From positions 1 through 51,972 of the forward strand of contig JAGXBK010000004.1 of NCBI GenBank assembly GCA_018971195.1: DNA of 51,972 bases. The letters run 5' to 3'. The DNA comes from Betaproteobacteria bacterium (GTDB lineage: Bacteria > Pseudomonadota > Gammaproteobacteria > Burkholderiales > Casimicrobiaceae). Below, piece by piece: positions 1 through 9,887 of this stretch. The notes beneath the pieces were generated by a model. It ran no database searches. It was not told where the DNA came from and saw nothing but the letters and a program-made list of their open reading frames with translations. Position 1 is the stretch's first letter. Each line of letters begins with the position of its first letter. The translations under genes and the position numbers were made by a program.

Positions 1-2
1 AT

Positions 3-1481
3 TTCCCGGATCGCCTGCTGGTCGGTCTCAACCGGCGCGTGCGCGAGTTCTTCGACGTCTACGATCTCGACCTCGCCAGCGGAACCCTGACGCTCGTCGC
101 GGAGAACCCCGGCGGCGTCACGTCGTGGGGCGCCGATCACGCCGGCCGCATTCGCTATGCGATCGCGACCAACGGCGTCGACAACACCTACCTCTACCGC
201 GACGAGGGCAATGGCGCGTTCCGCGAAGTGCTGAAGACCAGCTTCCGCGATACGTTCGCGCCGCAATGCTTCACCGCCGATAACCGGAGGCTCTACGCGG
301 CATCGAACCTCGGCCGCGACAAGCTTGCGATCGTCCTCGTCGATCCGGCGACTGCGCGCGAGGAGGAGCTCGTCTACGTACGTGACGACGTCGACGTCGC
401 CGGGATCGCGTGGTCGAAGGCGAGGAAGCGCGCATCGTTTGTCGCCTATCAGACGGCGAAGGCCGAGCGCCACTATCTCGATCCCGATGCGGGGAGCCTC
501 TACGAGACGCTCGAAGCAAAGCTCCCGGGCTATGAGATCGCGATCCAGTCGGCGACCGACGACGAGACGAAGATGATCGTCGCTGCGTTCAACGATCGCA
601 CTCAGGGGACGCGCTACGTCTACGACCGTGCCGCGGATCGGCTGACGCCGCTCGGTGCGGTGGCGCCGTGGCTGCCCGAAGCGGACATGGCCGCGGTACG
701 CCCGATCAGCTATCGCACGCGCGACGGGCTCGTCATCCACGGCTACCTGACGCGTCCGAACGGCGCACCGCCGAAGGGCCTGCCCGTCGTCGTCAATCCG
801 CACGGCGGACCGTGGTATCGCGACGGATGGGGCTTCAATCCAGAACTGCAGTTCCTCGCCAATCGCGGCTACGCGGTGCTGCAGATGAACTTCCGGGGGT
901 CGACCGGCTATGGGCGTACTTTCTGGGAAGCGTCGTTCAAGGAGTGGGGCGGCACGATGCAGGACGACATCACCGACGGCGTGCGGTGGCTGATCGCCGA
1001 GGGCATCGCCGATCCGCGCCGAATTTGCATCTACGGCGGCAGTTACGGCGGTTATGCGGTGCTCGCCGGACTGACGAAGACGCCCGAGCTCTACGCCTGT
1101 GGCATTGACTACGTCGGGGTATCGAACCTGTTCACGTTCATGCAGACGATTCCGCCGTACTGGAAGCCGTACCTCGCGATGATGTACGAGATGGTCGGCG
1201 ACCCCGAGCGCGACCATGCGCTCCTCACCGAGCGCTCGCCGGCGCTCAACGCCGAACGGATTCGTGCGCCGCTGCTGATCGCGCAGGGCGCGCGCGACCC
1301 ACGCGTCAACAAGGACGAGTCCGACCAGATGGTCGCGGCGCTGAAGGCGCGTGGCATCGACGTTCCATACCTGGTCAAGGACAACGAGGGCCACGGCTTC
1401 CGCAACGAGGAGAACCAGTTCGACTTCTACGAGGCGATGGAGAAGTTCCTGGCGAAATACCTCGGCGGGCCGGCACGCTGA
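3..1481 (+). CDS. S9 family peptidase (prolyl oligopeptidase type), 5' end cut off by the window
   Basis: The reading frame is open from base 3 without a convincing start, so the first part (most of the beta-propeller) lies upstream of the window. A GTG at 39 is in frame, but the preceding residues (PDRLLVGLNRR) already read as family sequence. The visible 492 residues hold the end of the propeller and a complete alpha/beta-hydrolase domain. The nucleophile Ser347 (fragment numbering) lies in GGSYGGY, the likely acid Asp432 in GARDPRVN and the base His464 in NEGHGF. Family members cleave short peptides or acyl-amino acids. The stop shares one base with the ispD start (TGATG), so ispD is probably translated from the same message. 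The exact substrate cannot be told from sequence. Confidence 0.93.
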   Translation, partial: FPDRLLVGLNRRVREFFDVYDLDLASGTLTLVAENPGGVTSWGADHAGRIRYAIATNGVDNTYLYRDEGNGAFREVLKTSFRDTFAPQCFTADNRRLYAASNLGRDKLAIVLVDPATAREEELVYVRDDVDVAGIAWSKARKRASFVAYQTAKAERHYLDPDAGSLYETLEAKLPGYEIAIQSATDDETKMIVAAFNDRTQGTRYVYDRAADRLTPLGAVAPWLPEADMAAVRPISYRTRDGLVIHGYLTRPNGAPPKGLPVVVNPHGGPWYRDGWGFNPELQFLANRGYAVLQMNFRGSTGYGRTFWEASFKEWGGTMQDDITDGVRWLIAEGIADPRRICIYGGSYGGYAVLAGLTKTPELYACGIDYVGVSNLFTFMQTIPPYWKPYLAMMYEMVGDPERDHALLTERSPALNAERIRAPLLIAQGARDPRVNKDESDQMVAALKARGIDVPYLVKDNEGHGFRNEENQFDFYEAMEKFLAKYLGGPAR

Positions 1482-2194
1482 TGTCGCGGACATGGATCGT
1501 CGTGCCGGCAGCGGGTAGCGCGTCGCGCTTCGGCGGGCTGCGGCCGAAGCAGTACGTGGATCTCGCGGGTGCGCCGATGATCCTGCGCACGCTCGACCGG
1601 CTTGCGGTGCTCGGCGCGTCGGCAATCGTCGTCGTGCTGGCACCCGACGATGCGGAGTTCGAGCGCGTCGTGCCGCAGCGCCCCGGGGTCGAGGCGCTGC
1701 GTCGCGGCGGAACGACGCGCGCGGCGAGCGTGCGCAACGCGCTGATCGTGCTGGCCTCGCGCTGCGCGGACGACGACTGGATCCTGGTCCACGACGCCGC
1801 GAGGCCCTGCGTGCCGCGGGAAGCGCTGCTGCGTCTGGTCGACGCCGTCGCGAACGATGCCGTCGGCGGACTGCTCGCACTTCCGCTCGCCGACACGCTG
1901 AAGCGCGCCGATGCATCGGCCGACGCGCCGCGCGTGATCCGCACCGAGGACCGGAGCTCGCTGTGGCTCGCGCAGACGCCGCAGATGTTTCGCTATCGCG
2001 TCCTCGCGGACGCCCTCGCGCTCGACGCGGCAGTCGATGCGACCGACGAGGCGCAGGCCGTCGAGGCGCTCGCGGCAACCGGGGCCTGCGCAATGCCGCG
2101 ACTCGTTCTGGGGAGCCCGGCGAACATCAAGGTGACCTACGTCGGCGACCTGGCACTCGCGGCGAGCATTCTCCAGACCCAAGGTGATCCATGA
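1481..2194 (+). CDS. ispD: 2-C-methyl-D-erythritol 4-phosphate cytidylyltransferase IspD
   Basis: This enzyme transfers CMP from CTP to MEP, an early step of the non-mevalonate isoprenoid pathway in the cytoplasm. The 237-residue protein opens with the nucleotide-binding stretch [11 protein letters not shown] followed by PKQY, has the HDAARPC motif near residue 105, and then [17 protein letters not shown], all hallmarks of IspD. Length is normal. The ATG overlaps the stop of the peptidase gene by one base, and its own stop overlaps the ispF start by four bases (ATGA). The direct ispD-ispF pairing is common in proteobacteria. Confidence 0.98.
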   Translation: MSRTWIVVPAAGSASRFGGLRPKQYVDLAGAPMILRTLDRLAVLGASAIVVVLAPDDAEFERVVPQRPGVEALRRGGTTRAASVRNALIVLASRCADDDWILVHDAARPCVPREALLRLVDAVANDAVGGLLALPLADTLKRADASADAPRVIRTEDRSSLWLAQTPQMFRYRVLADALALDAAVDATDEAQAVEALAATGACAMPRLVLGSPANIKVTYVGDLALAASILQTQGDP

Positions 2195-2691
2195 ATCCAT
2201 TGCGCATCGGCACGGGATTCGACGTCCATCCGTTCGCCGCAGGACGACCGCTCGTGATCGGTGGGGTGACCATTCCCCACGATCGCGGACTCGAAGGCCA
2301 TTCGGACGCGGATGTCCTGCTGCATGCGATCGCCGACGCGGTGCTCGGCGCGCTCGCCCTGGGCGACATCGGCACCCATTTTCCGGACCACGATCCTCGG
2401 TGGAAAGGCGCCGACAGCCGGCGGCTGCTGCGCGAAGTGGTCGCGCTCGCGTCGCTGCAACGCTATCGGGTCGGCAATGTCGATACGACCGTGATCGCGC
2501 AGGCGCCGAGGCTCGCGCCTCACGTGGCGACGATGCGGGCAAACATCGCGTCGGACCTCGGCTGCGCGGTCGACTGCGTGTCGGTGAAGGCGACGACGAC
2601 CGAGCGGCTTGGCTTTGCAGGACGCGGGGAGGGGATCGCCGCCATGGCGAGCGTGCTGCTGTGCACGATGGAGGAGGGCGCCGGCCGCTGA
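2191..2691 (+). CDS. ispF: 2-C-methyl-D-erythritol 2,4-cyclodiphosphate synthase IspF
   Basis: IspF cyclises CDP-ME 2-phosphate to MEcPP with release of CMP, in the MEP pathway. The 166-residue protein starts with GTGFDVHPF, which supplies the Asp and His metal ligands, followed by [12 protein letters not shown] with the third ligand His, then GDIGTHFPD. The C-terminal part has [12 protein letters not shown] and GRGEGIAA, the CMP and phosphate contacts. The length equals the family norm (about 160). It is translationally coupled to ispD (ATGA overlap at 2191-2194) and ends head-to-head with the sensor kinase gene on the other strand, with only 56 bases between. Confidence 0.98.
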   Translation: MNPLRIGTGFDVHPFAAGRPLVIGGVTIPHDRGLEGHSDADVLLHAIADAVLGALALGDIGTHFPDHDPRWKGADSRRLLREVVALASLQRYRVGNVDTTVIAQAPRLAPHVATMRANIASDLGCAVDCVSVKATTTERLGFAGRGEGIAAMASVLLCTMEEGAGR

Positions 2692-2747
2692 GTCGGCACG
2701 GCACGGCGCGAAGCCTGGCGGCGCCCCCGCGACGCAAGCGCCGCGGG

Positions 2748-4061
2748 TCACGCGGATTCGGCAGCCTTCAGCGTCACGCGCGCGATCGTGCCGCCGCCTT
2801 CGCGCGGCAGCAGGTCGAGGCTGCCGCCATGCAGCCGCGCGATGCGATCGACGATCGCGAGGCCGAGGCCCGCGCCGGCGACGCCGTCCTCCCGCGTGCG
2901 CGCTTCGCTCGCCCGCGTGAAAGGCTGCTTCAGCAGATCGACGTCGGCCGCCGCGATTCCGGGCCCGCGATCGGCGACCTCGATGACCACCGAGCCATTG
3001 CGCACGGTCGCCGACACCTCGACCGGGGGCGCGCCATAGGCGAGGGCATTGTCGATCAGGTTGTTGACCAGCCTGGAGAGCGACGTCGGCTTGATGCGCG
3101 AATGCAACGCCTTTCCGGCCGCGAGCGTCACGTCGCGCTGCGTCCGGCGATAGCGCTCGACGCAGGCCGCGACGATGGCGGCGACATCGACCGGATCGCC
3201 GGCGCAGTCAGCCTCGTCGCGGGCGAAGTCGAGGAACTGGTTGATGATCCGGTCCATTTCCTCGATGTCGGCGACCATGCCATCGCGCGTGCGGGCGTCG
3301 TCGGCGCGCAGCTCGATGCCGAGCCGCAGCCGGGCGAGCGGCGTGCGCAGGTCGTGCGAGACACCGGCGAGCAGTAGCGCGCGGTCGCGCTCGCTCTGGC
3401 GCAGGCTGGCCAGCATCGCGTTGAATCCGCGATTGACCGCGGCAATCTCGGACGTGCCGGATTCGGGCAGCGGCGCTGGCGTCTCGCCACGTCCCACCCG
3501 TTCGACCGCAAGCCGGAGCTCGCGCAGCGGTCGGGCGAGGTAGCTGGCGAAGACGAACGCGGCTGCGAGCAGCAATGCGGCGATGGTCAATGCCCAGGTC
3601 AGTGCGCGCGTCGGCACGTCGTTCTGCCGGGGCGGCAGCGGGAAGCCGATCCAGTAGCCGTCGCCGCCCGCCTGCAGGCGCACGAAGATCTCGTGCAGGC
3701 GCGGCGCGAGACGAACCTCGGTGCCTTCGCCCAAGCCCTCGCGCAGGCGTTCCTCGAGGCTGCGGAGCGTCGCCCCGGCGGGCGCGAAGCCGATGGCGGG
3801 GCGCTCGCGCTGGTCGATGATCCGCACGCCGTATTCGCGGCCGAGGCGTGCGAGCGTGTCCCGGCGAAACGGGCCGTCGACGCCCTCGAGCGACGCGCGC
3901 AGCGCCTTCATCTGGACCAGCTTGGTGTCGTTGAACTGCCGGGCGATCAGTGCGGCGCGGTCGTGGCTGAACAGCAGGATCGTGGTCAAGACGACCAGCG
4001 CGACGACGGCGACCAGCAGCAGCATCAGGCGCCCGAACAGCGAGCGCGGCCAGATCGTCAC
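2748..4061 (-). CDS. EnvZ-type sensor histidine kinase
   Basis: Membrane sensor kinase of 437 residues, partner of the adjacent OmpR-type regulator. I chose the GTG at 4061-4059 because it overlaps the regulator stop (GTGA) and gives a natural N-terminus just before the first membrane helix (residues 13-31). An ATG further upstream at 4148 would add only an Arg-rich, unhelix-like tail inside the regulator gene. A periplasmic loop (about 35-150) precedes a second helix (about 155-173), then HAMP and the H box with phospho-acceptor His236 (GVSHDLRTPLARL). The catalytic domain has an N box (NNLIDNAL, 333-340), G1 DRGPG (364-368) and GAGLGLAIV (396-404). The ligand sensed is unknown. Confidence 0.92.
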   Translation of the reverse strand: MTIWPRSLFGRLMLLLVAVVALVVLTTILLFSHDRAALIARQFNDTKLVQMKALRASLEGVDGPFRRDTLARLGREYGVRIIDQRERPAIGFAPAGATLRSLEERLREGLGEGTEVRLAPRLHEIFVRLQAGGDGYWIGFPLPPRQNDVPTRALTWALTIAALLLAAAFVFASYLARPLRELRLAVERVGRGETPAPLPESGTSEIAAVNRGFNAMLASLRQSERDRALLLAGVSHDLRTPLARLRLGIELRADDARTRDGMVADIEEMDRIINQFLDFARDEADCAGDPVDVAAIVAACVERYRRTQRDVTLAAGKALHSRIKPTSLSRLVNNLIDNALAYGAPPVEVSATVRNGSVVIEVADRGPGIAAADVDLLKQPFTRASEARTREDGVAGAGLGLAIVDRIARLHGGSLDLLPREGGGTIARVTLKAAESA

Positions 4062-4831
4062 TCGGGCTCGCTCCGGGCCGCCGCTGACGAGGCAGCCGCC
4101 TCGCCGCTCATTTCGCCTCCAGGCACGTACACGTAGCCGAATCCCCACACGGTCTGGATGTAGCGGGGCGCCGCGGGATCGGCCTCGACGAGCTTGCGCA
4201 GCCGGGACACCTGCACGTCGATCGCCCGGTCGAAGACCTCGTGATCGCGTCCGCGCGCGAGCAGCATCAGCTTTTCGCGCGCCAGTGGCTGTCGCGGATG
4301 CTGGACGAAGACCTTGATCAGGGAAAACTCGCCCGTCGTCAGCGTGTGCACCTCGCCGGCGCGCTCGAGCGTGCGCGCCGCGAGATCGAGCGTGTGCGAT
4401 CCGAAGGGCACGCGCCCTTCTCCGCCGGGAGCGCCCGGCACCAGCCGCTCGCGGTGGCGCCGCAGCACCGCGTGGATCCTGGCGACGAGCTCGCGCGGGT
4501 TGAAAGGCTTCGGCAGGTAGTCATCGGCGCCCATCTCGAGCCCGACGATGCGGTCGACATCATCGCCCTTGGCAGTGAGCATGATGATCGGAACCGACTC
4601 GCCCGCGCCGCGCAGGCGCCTGCATACCGACAGGCCGTCCTCGCCCGGAAGCATCAGGTCGAGGACGACCAGGTGCGGCGGATCGCGCTGCAGCTTCTTG
4701 TCGATCTGCGTCGCGTCGGGCAGCGATGCGACCTGGAATCCCTGCTCGGAAAGGTAGCGGGTCAGGAGGTCGCGCAGGCGCACGTCGTCGTCGACGACGA
4801 GGATCTTCGCGGGAGCGGGTTTGCCGGTCAT
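4058..4831 (-). CDS. OmpR-family response regulator
   Basis: DNA-binding response regulator of 257 residues. The receiver domain (about 8-122) has the acidic cluster VVDDD, phospho-acceptor Asp58 (VVLDLMLPGEDG), Thr86 and Lys108 (YLPKPF). The C-terminal winged helix runs from about 140 to 240 and ends in RYIQTVWGFGYVY, very close to OmpR of E. coli. It is the first gene of a two-gene unit with the sensor kinase (4-base overlap). A Spy/CpxP-like gene is transcribed divergently from the other side of the 213-base spacer, an arrangement resembling cpxP-cpxRA, which makes that gene a plausible target (inference). Confidence 0.95.
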   Translation of the reverse strand: MTGKPAPAKILVVDDDVRLRDLLTRYLSEQGFQVASLPDATQIDKKLQRDPPHLVVLDLMLPGEDGLSVCRRLRGAGESVPIIMLTAKGDDVDRIVGLEMGADDYLPKPFNPRELVARIHAVLRRHRERLVPGAPGGEGRVPFGSHTLDLAARTLERAGEVHTLTTGEFSLIKVFVQHPRQPLAREKLMLLARGRDHEVFDRAIDVQVSRLRKLVEADPAAPRYIQTVWGFGYVYVPGGEMSGEAAASSAAARSEPE

Positions 4832-4885
4832 GTCTGCCGATTAGAACGGTTCGCGACAGCAGCGTCCGCAGGCGGCGTGTAACGG

Positions 4886-4922
4886 ATTGTATCCCCGGGC
4901 GGCGGACGCAACCTCCGGTTGC
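4886..4922 (-). promoter_or_regulatory. Candidate promoter -10 and inverted repeat upstream of the OmpR-type regulator
   Basis: On the minus strand, TACAAT occupies 4891-4886 and is a good -10 hexamer 55 bases upstream of the regulator ATG. Just upstream (4908-4922) is a perfect inverted repeat, GCAACC-TCC-GGTTGC, which covers the expected -35 position; no good -35 hexamer is seen. An inverted repeat in place of a -35 would fit activation by a dimeric regulator, perhaps the OmpR-type protein itself, but that is inference. Confidence 0.4.
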
Positions 4923-5044
4923 AAAACGCAGCGTGCGGGATCGAACGCGGCCGGACAATGCGGGCCGAACGACAGTGCACGACGCTTCGGCACTCGCCGG
5001 GGTGCCCGATGCAACCGACGAAAAGCTCGAAAGGAACTTCGACC

Positions 5045-5533
5045 ATGAATCATCGAATCAGCACCGGCTTCGCAGCGGCCGCGGCCGCCGCAGTCATCGG
5101 GCTGGGTGCGATCGCCCACGCGCATCCGGGACACTTCGGCGACCGCGGCGGCGGCGACTTCATGACGACGATCGCCGCCCTGAAGGCCAAGCTCAACCTC
5201 AGCACCTCGCAGCAGGCGAGCTGGGACAGTGCGGTCGCCGCGGGCAAGGCGGCGCGCGCGAACGCCCGCACGAACATGCAGAATGTGCGCAGCCTGCTGA
5301 ACGCCGAGCTTGCGAAAGCGGAGCCCGATCTCGCCGCTGTCGCCGCGGCTGCCGACCGCGCACGGACGCAGAACGAGGCGCAGAGGCATCAGGTCCGCGA
5401 AAGCTGGCTTGGCCTCTACGCCACGTTCTCGCCCGACCAGAAGGCCATCGTGAAAGCGGCGATCGAGCAGCGTCTCGCACGCATCGACCGGTGGCGCGCG
5501 AGAATGAAGGAGCGCCACGGCCAGGGCGGATGA
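5045..5533 (+). CDS. Spy/CpxP-like periplasmic LTxxQ-motif protein
   Basis: Small exported helical protein of 162 residues, probably a periplasmic chaperone or envelope-stress sensor like Spy and CpxP. The ATG at 5045 follows a purine-rich site (AAAGGAA). Residues 1-26 form a signal peptide with an Ala-rich core, cut after AHA. The mature protein starts His-rich (HPGHFGDR) and has two LTxxQ-like motifs, LSTSQQ near residue 52 and FSPDQK near 130, the signature of the family. It is divergent from the OmpR/EnvZ-type pair and ends facing the hybrid kinase gene. Regulation by the neighbouring two-component system is likely by analogy only. Confidence 0.8.
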   Translation: MNHRISTGFAAAAAAAVIGLGAIAHAHPGHFGDRGGGDFMTTIAALKAKLNLSTSQQASWDSAVAAGKAARANARTNMQNVRSLLNAELAKAEPDLAAVAAAADRARTQNEAQRHQVRESWLGLYATFSPDQKAIVKAAIEQRLARIDRWRARMKERHGQGG

Positions 5534-5648
5534 GGCCCACGCGCTCGCCGCACCCGATGCGCCGAGCCACGGCGGGCGGGTCGCTCCCGGGGCCCGGCGG
5601 CGCCTCGCTGGAGCCTTCCTTGAGAGGGCGCCAAGCGACGCTGTGGCG

Positions 5649-7469
5649 TCAGATCCGCGCGATTGCCGCCGTCGCGTAGCGGCGGATGGTCGACACCGCT
5701 GCAGCCTCGAGCGTCGAGGGCACGACGGGCTTGCCGAGCAGCAGCAGTCCCGCCGCACGCGCCTCGCGGTCGGCGTGCGTCCCCGTATCGCCGGAGACGA
5801 TGATTGCCGGCACCGGGTACCCGAGCTCGTCGCGCAGCCTGCGCACGGCGCGAATGCCCGAATCGCCGTCGGCCAGCCTCAAGTCGGCAACGACGAGGTC
5901 CGGATAGCGCGCGACGTCACCGATGCGCGTCATCAAGCCGTCGAGCGTCTGCGAACCGACGACGGTCGCACCCCAGGTCTCGAACAGCGTCGTCATCGCA
6001 TCGACCGTCGCCGGGTCGTCGTCGACGACGGCAACGACGCGATCGGCGAGCTCGCTGCGTGGGACGGATGCAGGCAAGCCGGGTGCCGGGACCGCGCGCA
6101 GGGTGCGCAGCCGCAGGCCGCGGGCGCGCGGCGCCAGAACGCGGAAGCGCGAGCCTTCCCCGGGCACGGAATCGAGCTCGACCGCGTGGCCCAGCAGATC
6201 GGCGAAGCGCCGCACGATCGCGAGGCCGAGGCCCATGCCGCGACCCGCGGAGGGGGCCGCCGACCGATCGGCGACCTGATAGAACTCCTCGAAGATCCGC
6301 TCGCGATCGCCGGCTGCGATTCCGACGCCGGTGTCGACGACGTCGATCGCGACGCGGTTTCCGCGCCGGCGCGCGCCGACCAGCACGCCGCCGTGGCTGG
6401 TGTAGCGGATCGCGTTCGCGACGAGGTTGCCGACGATGCGCTCGAGCAGGCCGGCATCGCTGTCGACGCACAACGAGGTCGGCGCGATGCGAAACGCGAG
6501 CCCGCGCGCCGCCGCTTGCGGCGCGAATTCGCAGGCGATCCGCTCGAACAGCGCGGGCAGCGCCACGCTGCCCCGTTCCGGTGTCAGCACGCCCGCATCG
6601 AGGCGCGACAGGTCGATCAGCTGCGCGAACTGGCGCTCGAGAGCGTTGGCAGCCGTTTCCACATTGATGATCAGCGGCCGCCACTCGGCATTGCGCGCGC
6701 GCGCGGACAGCGCGGCGACGTAGAGGCCGAGCGCGTGCAGGGGCTGGCGCAGGTCGTGGCTCGCGGCAGCCAGGAGCTGGCTCTTGGCGCGATTGGCAGC
6801 TTCCGCGGCCGAACGGGCTTCGACCGCGCTGCGGGTGCGCTCCTTCAGCTCGCCGATCAGGTCGATGTTCTCGTAGCGGATGACCAGCGAGCGGGTGAGG
6901 ACGTCGTTCAGGCGATGTCCGAAACCCAGGACAAAGCCGAGGACCACGGCCATGACCCCGGCGAGGAAGAAGTGCACCGAATCGCCGACCACCGCGACGC
7001 GAACGATCAGCGGCAGCAGCGCGGGCAGCACGAAGCCGTACAACGACGGCTTGTAAACGGCGGTGAGGTAGAGTCCGCCCAGCACCACGCCGAACAGGCA
7101 CACGATCAGCAACGCCTGCAACGCCGGTTCCCGGGGAAACGCCGCGACGGCGGCGAGACCCCACAGCGCGCCGGCGATCGTCGATCCCGCGGCCCAGTAC
7201 CGGCCCCAGCGCGGCGCCGCGTCGGCGCCGGGGCGCTCCCGCGCGAACGCGCGCGCGAGCGCGGTGCGCCACGCCTGGTTGACTGCGATCAGGACGCACC
7301 ACGTCGTCATCGCGGCCGCCGAAACCTGGCCCCACATCGCCGCGGACAGGATCAGCGCGCCGAGGCCCATCGACAGCGACGTCAGGTGGACGTGCGCATA
7401 CAGCGTCGCGACCTGGTCGGCGCGAGCGCGCGCGACGAGCGCCGGGCTGACCGTGCAGGGCGGATACAC
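5649..7469 (-). CDS. Membrane hybrid sensor histidine kinase with C-terminal receiver domain
   Basis: Hybrid kinase of 606 residues. The N-terminal third (about 30-190) carries roughly six hydrophobic segments without a large periplasmic loop, suggesting it senses a membrane or small hydrophobic signal. A short coiled linker (200-232) leads to the H box AAASHDLRQPLHAL with His238. The ATPase domain has N box NLVANAI (348-354), VVDTGVGIA and GRGMGLGLAIV (409-419). The receiver (478-595) has Asp529 as phospho-acceptor and Lys580. The start is a GTG at 7469, 30 bases after the LuxR-type regulator stop, so the two form one operon. The SHDLRQPLHAL type of H box is typical of kinases paired with NarL/FixJ-type regulators. 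Confidence 0.92.
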   Translation of the reverse strand: MYPPCTVSPALVARARADQVATLYAHVHLTSLSMGLGALILSAAMWGQVSAAAMTTWCVLIAVNQAWRTALARAFARERPGADAAPRWGRYWAAGSTIAGALWGLAAVAAFPREPALQALLIVCLFGVVLGGLYLTAVYKPSLYGFVLPALLPLIVRVAVVGDSVHFFLAGVMAVVLGFVLGFGHRLNDVLTRSLVIRYENIDLIGELKERTRSAVEARSAAEAANRAKSQLLAAASHDLRQPLHALGLYVAALSARARNAEWRPLIINVETAANALERQFAQLIDLSRLDAGVLTPERGSVALPALFERIACEFAPQAAARGLAFRIAPTSLCVDSDAGLLERIVGNLVANAIRYTSHGGVLVGARRRGNRVAIDVVDTGVGIAAGDRERIFEEFYQVADRSAAPSAGRGMGLGLAIVRRFADLLGHAVELDSVPGEGSRFRVLAPRARGLRLRTLRAVPAPGLPASVPRSELADRVVAVVDDDPATVDAMTTLFETWGATVVGSQTLDGLMTRIGDVARYPDLVVADLRLADGDSGIRAVRRLRDELGYPVPAIIVSGDTGTHADREARAAGLLLLGKPVVPSTLEAAAVSTIRRYATAAIARI

Positions 7470-7499
7470 CGGGACCGCCGCGGGCGCCTGCCGGTCGCG

Positions 7500-8153
7500 T
7501 CAGTGCATGTCGGGATGCGGCGCGACGGCGTCGATCTGCACACCGCGCCGCGTGAGCTCGGCGATCGCCTGTGCGCGCGAGCGAACGTTCAGCGCCTTGA
7601 GGATCGCGCTGACATGCACCTTGACCGTCCCCTCGGACAGGCGCAGGTCGCGGCAGATCAGCTTGTTGGGCTTGCCCTGGATCAGCAGCCGCAACACGTC
7701 GGCCTGCCGGTGCGTAAGGCCGAAGAGGTCTCCGGGAAGGCCGGCGATTTCGGGGCGCGCGGGCGCGAGGTCCGCGGTGATGCTGCGTCCGCCGTCGAGC
7801 ACCGTGCGGACCGCGTCGAGCAGTTCCACCGGCGTCGAAGTCTTGGCGATGTACCCGCGAGCCCCGGCGGCCAACGCCGCGCCGACGGTCGCGCGGTCGT
7901 GGGTGGCCGACAGCACGACCACGGGAAGCCGCGGAAAGTCGCGCGTCAGCTCCGCAAGCAGGTCGAGGCCGTGGGCGCCGGGCAGGGCAAGGTCGAGCAG
8001 GACGAGCGAGCAGTCCGGATGGCGTGCCAGCGCGGCGAGCGTGCCGGCACGATCGATCGCGGCGAGTACCTCGACCGCACCGTGGATCTGAGGAAGCGAC
8101 TGGGCCAATGCCTGCTGGATCAGCGGATGGTCGTCGACCACGAGTATCCTCAT
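7500..8153 (-). CDS. NarL/FixJ-type response regulator with LuxR HTH
   Basis: Response regulator of 217 residues: receiver domain 1-120 with acidic pair VVDDH and phospho-acceptor Asp54 (LLDLALPG), then a LuxR-type helix-turn-helix around 145-205 (LTHRQADVLRLL, LSEGTVKVHVSAILKALNV). The start ATG follows a very strong GGGGAGGGGG site on the minus strand. It lies directly upstream of the hybrid kinase in the same direction and is the obvious phosphotransfer partner. Target genes are not visible. Confidence 0.95.
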   Translation of the reverse strand: MRILVVDDHPLIQQALAQSLPQIHGAVEVLAAIDRAGTLAALARHPDCSLVLLDLALPGAHGLDLLAELTRDFPRLPVVVLSATHDRATVGAALAAGARGYIAKTSTPVELLDAVRTVLDGGRSITADLAPARPEIAGLPGDLFGLTHRQADVLRLLIQGKPNKLICRDLRLSEGTVKVHVSAILKALNVRSRAQAIAELTRRGVQIDAVAPHPDMH

Positions 8154-8357
8154 CGCCCCCTCCCCGCAGGTGGCGCCGCCATCGAACAGGCGCCGCGTCG
8201 TGCCGAATCTACGGGAGGGTCGCCGCGACTCATACTGACAAAATCGCCAGTACCCGCATCGACCCCGATCGTCGCTGCCCTGTGCAGAGGCGGAGGCCGG
8301 CGCGCCGGCGGCCGTGCCGGCGGGCGATGTCGCGCGCGGCGACGAGGGTGGCCCGGC

Positions 8358-9887
8358 TCAACCCGAGCGGCCGAACCCTGCCTTCTTCTCGTCGGCAGCT
8401 TCCCTCTTGAACGCGCGCAGCCGCGAATCGACGACGGACGCCTCGTAGAAGTTGCCGTCCCCGGCCTTGGACGCGACCTCGAGCTGGTCGATCGCCCCCT
8501 TGAGATTGCCCTGCCAGGCGTAGTACTCGGCCTGGTGCTGGTGCGAGAGCATCTGCTTGTTCTGCGCGGCATAGGCACGGGCGGCGAGCAGCTGCAGCGG
8601 CCCGTCGTTCGGGAACCGGTCGATCTCGCGCTCGACGAACCTGGCAGCCTCCACGCTGCGCCCCGCTTTCAGCAGCGCGTCGGGATAGTCGTAGACCATC
8701 TGCATCTTGTTCGGATAGCGGTCGACGCCGGCCTTGAAGCGGCGGATCGCGGCATCGAGCTGCCCTGTCTCGAGCAGCACGTGGCCCGCGATCGCGTCGA
8801 TCATCGGATGGGGTGGGGCGATCTTCTCGAGCCTCGCGAGCTCGGTCTTCATGCGCGCCTGGTCCCGGGTGCGCAGCAGCGCGGCGACGAGCCCGTACTG
8901 CGTCGCGATCCTGTTGCTGTATTTGTGGTCGGCGAGCGCGTCGTCGAAGTACCTGACCGCCTCCCGGGGCTCGCCTTGGTAGCTGCGCAGCAGCGCCCGC
9001 ACGAGGAAGTAGTCGAGCGAATCGACGACCTGGCGGTACGGGACGCCTGCGGCGCGCGACTGGGCCTCGGCGATGCGCTCATAGGTGACGGGGTGGTCCT
9101 GCAGGTACGATGGGACGTCGGCTTCCGCACCGAACCGCGTCGCGCGCTGCAGCCGTTCCATGAAGGTTGCCATCGCGGTGGGGTCGAAGCCCGCCGCCAC
9201 GAGACGCTGGAAGCCGATCCGGTCGGCCTCGCGCTCCTGGTCGCGCGTGAAATTGATCTCGTGCTGGATGCTCAGGGCCTGCGTGGCGGCGATCGCACCG
9301 GACGCGGCTTCGCCGCTCGACGCGCCGCTGCCGCGCGCGGCAAGGATCGCGACGGCGAGCCCGGCGAGCGACATCAGCATCGAATCCTTCTGCGCCGCGA
9401 TCGATCGCGCGATGTGGTGCTGCGTGACGTGCGTGATCTCGTGCGCGAGCACGCTCGCGAGCTCCGATTCGGACTGCGTGAGCAGGATCAGCCCCGCGTT
9501 GACGCCGACGTAGCCTCCGGGCAGGGCGAAGGCATTGACGCCGGGGTCGCTCACCGCGAAGAAGTGGAACTCGGTCTTCACGTCCGTCGACGCGGCGATC
9601 AGCCGGTGGCCGAGCTCGTTCAGGTAGTCGTTGACCTCGGGATCGTTCAGGTAGTCGCCATTCGCGCGCAGCTGGCGGACGAGCGCTTGGCCGAGCTTCT
9701 GCTCCTGGGCCGGCGAGAGGCTGACCTGCGATACGTCACCGAGGTCGGGAAGCGTTTGCGCGACCGCATCGGCAATCGGCGCCGGGGCGTCGCGGGCGGG
9801 CGACAGCGGCGCGCAGGTGAGCGCTGCGACCAGGCAGGCCGCAATCCACCTGCGGGGGCGGCGATGGCGGGAAGCGTACGGGGACAC
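8358..9887 (-). CDS. BepA-like M48 metallopeptidase with TPR tail
   Basis: Periplasmic zinc metallopeptidase of about 509 residues resembling BepA (YfgC), which degrades or refolds misassembled outer-membrane proteins such as LptD. I use the GTG at 9887 because it gives a basic n-region and a hydrophobic signal core (residues 15-30); an in-frame ATG at 9974 would place 29 non-family residues before it and run into the moaC side. The zinc site is HEITH (149-153) in [16 protein letters not shown], with third ligand Glu220 in EREAD. The second half (about 260-500) is made of TPR-like helical repeats. The reading direction is opposite to moaC. Start certainty is moderate; the function call is strong. 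Confidence 0.9.
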   Translation of the reverse strand: MSPYASRHRRPRRWIAACLVAALTCAPLSPARDAPAPIADAVAQTLPDLGDVSQVSLSPAQEQKLGQALVRQLRANGDYLNDPEVNDYLNELGHRLIAASTDVKTEFHFFAVSDPGVNAFALPGGYVGVNAGLILLTQSESELASVLAHEITHVTQHHIARSIAAQKDSMLMSLAGLAVAILAARGSGASSGEAASGAIAATQALSIQHEINFTRDQEREADRIGFQRLVAAGFDPTAMATFMERLQRATRFGAEADVPSYLQDHPVTYERIAEAQSRAAGVPYRQVVDSLDYFLVRALLRSYQGEPREAVRYFDDALADHKYSNRIATQYGLVAALLRTRDQARMKTELARLEKIAPPHPMIDAIAGHVLLETGQLDAAIRRFKAGVDRYPNKMQMVYDYPDALLKAGRSVEAARFVEREIDRFPNDGPLQLLAARAYAAQNKQMLSHQHQAEYYAWQGNLKGAIDQLEVASKAGDGNFYEASVVDSRLRAFKREAADEKKAGFGRSG

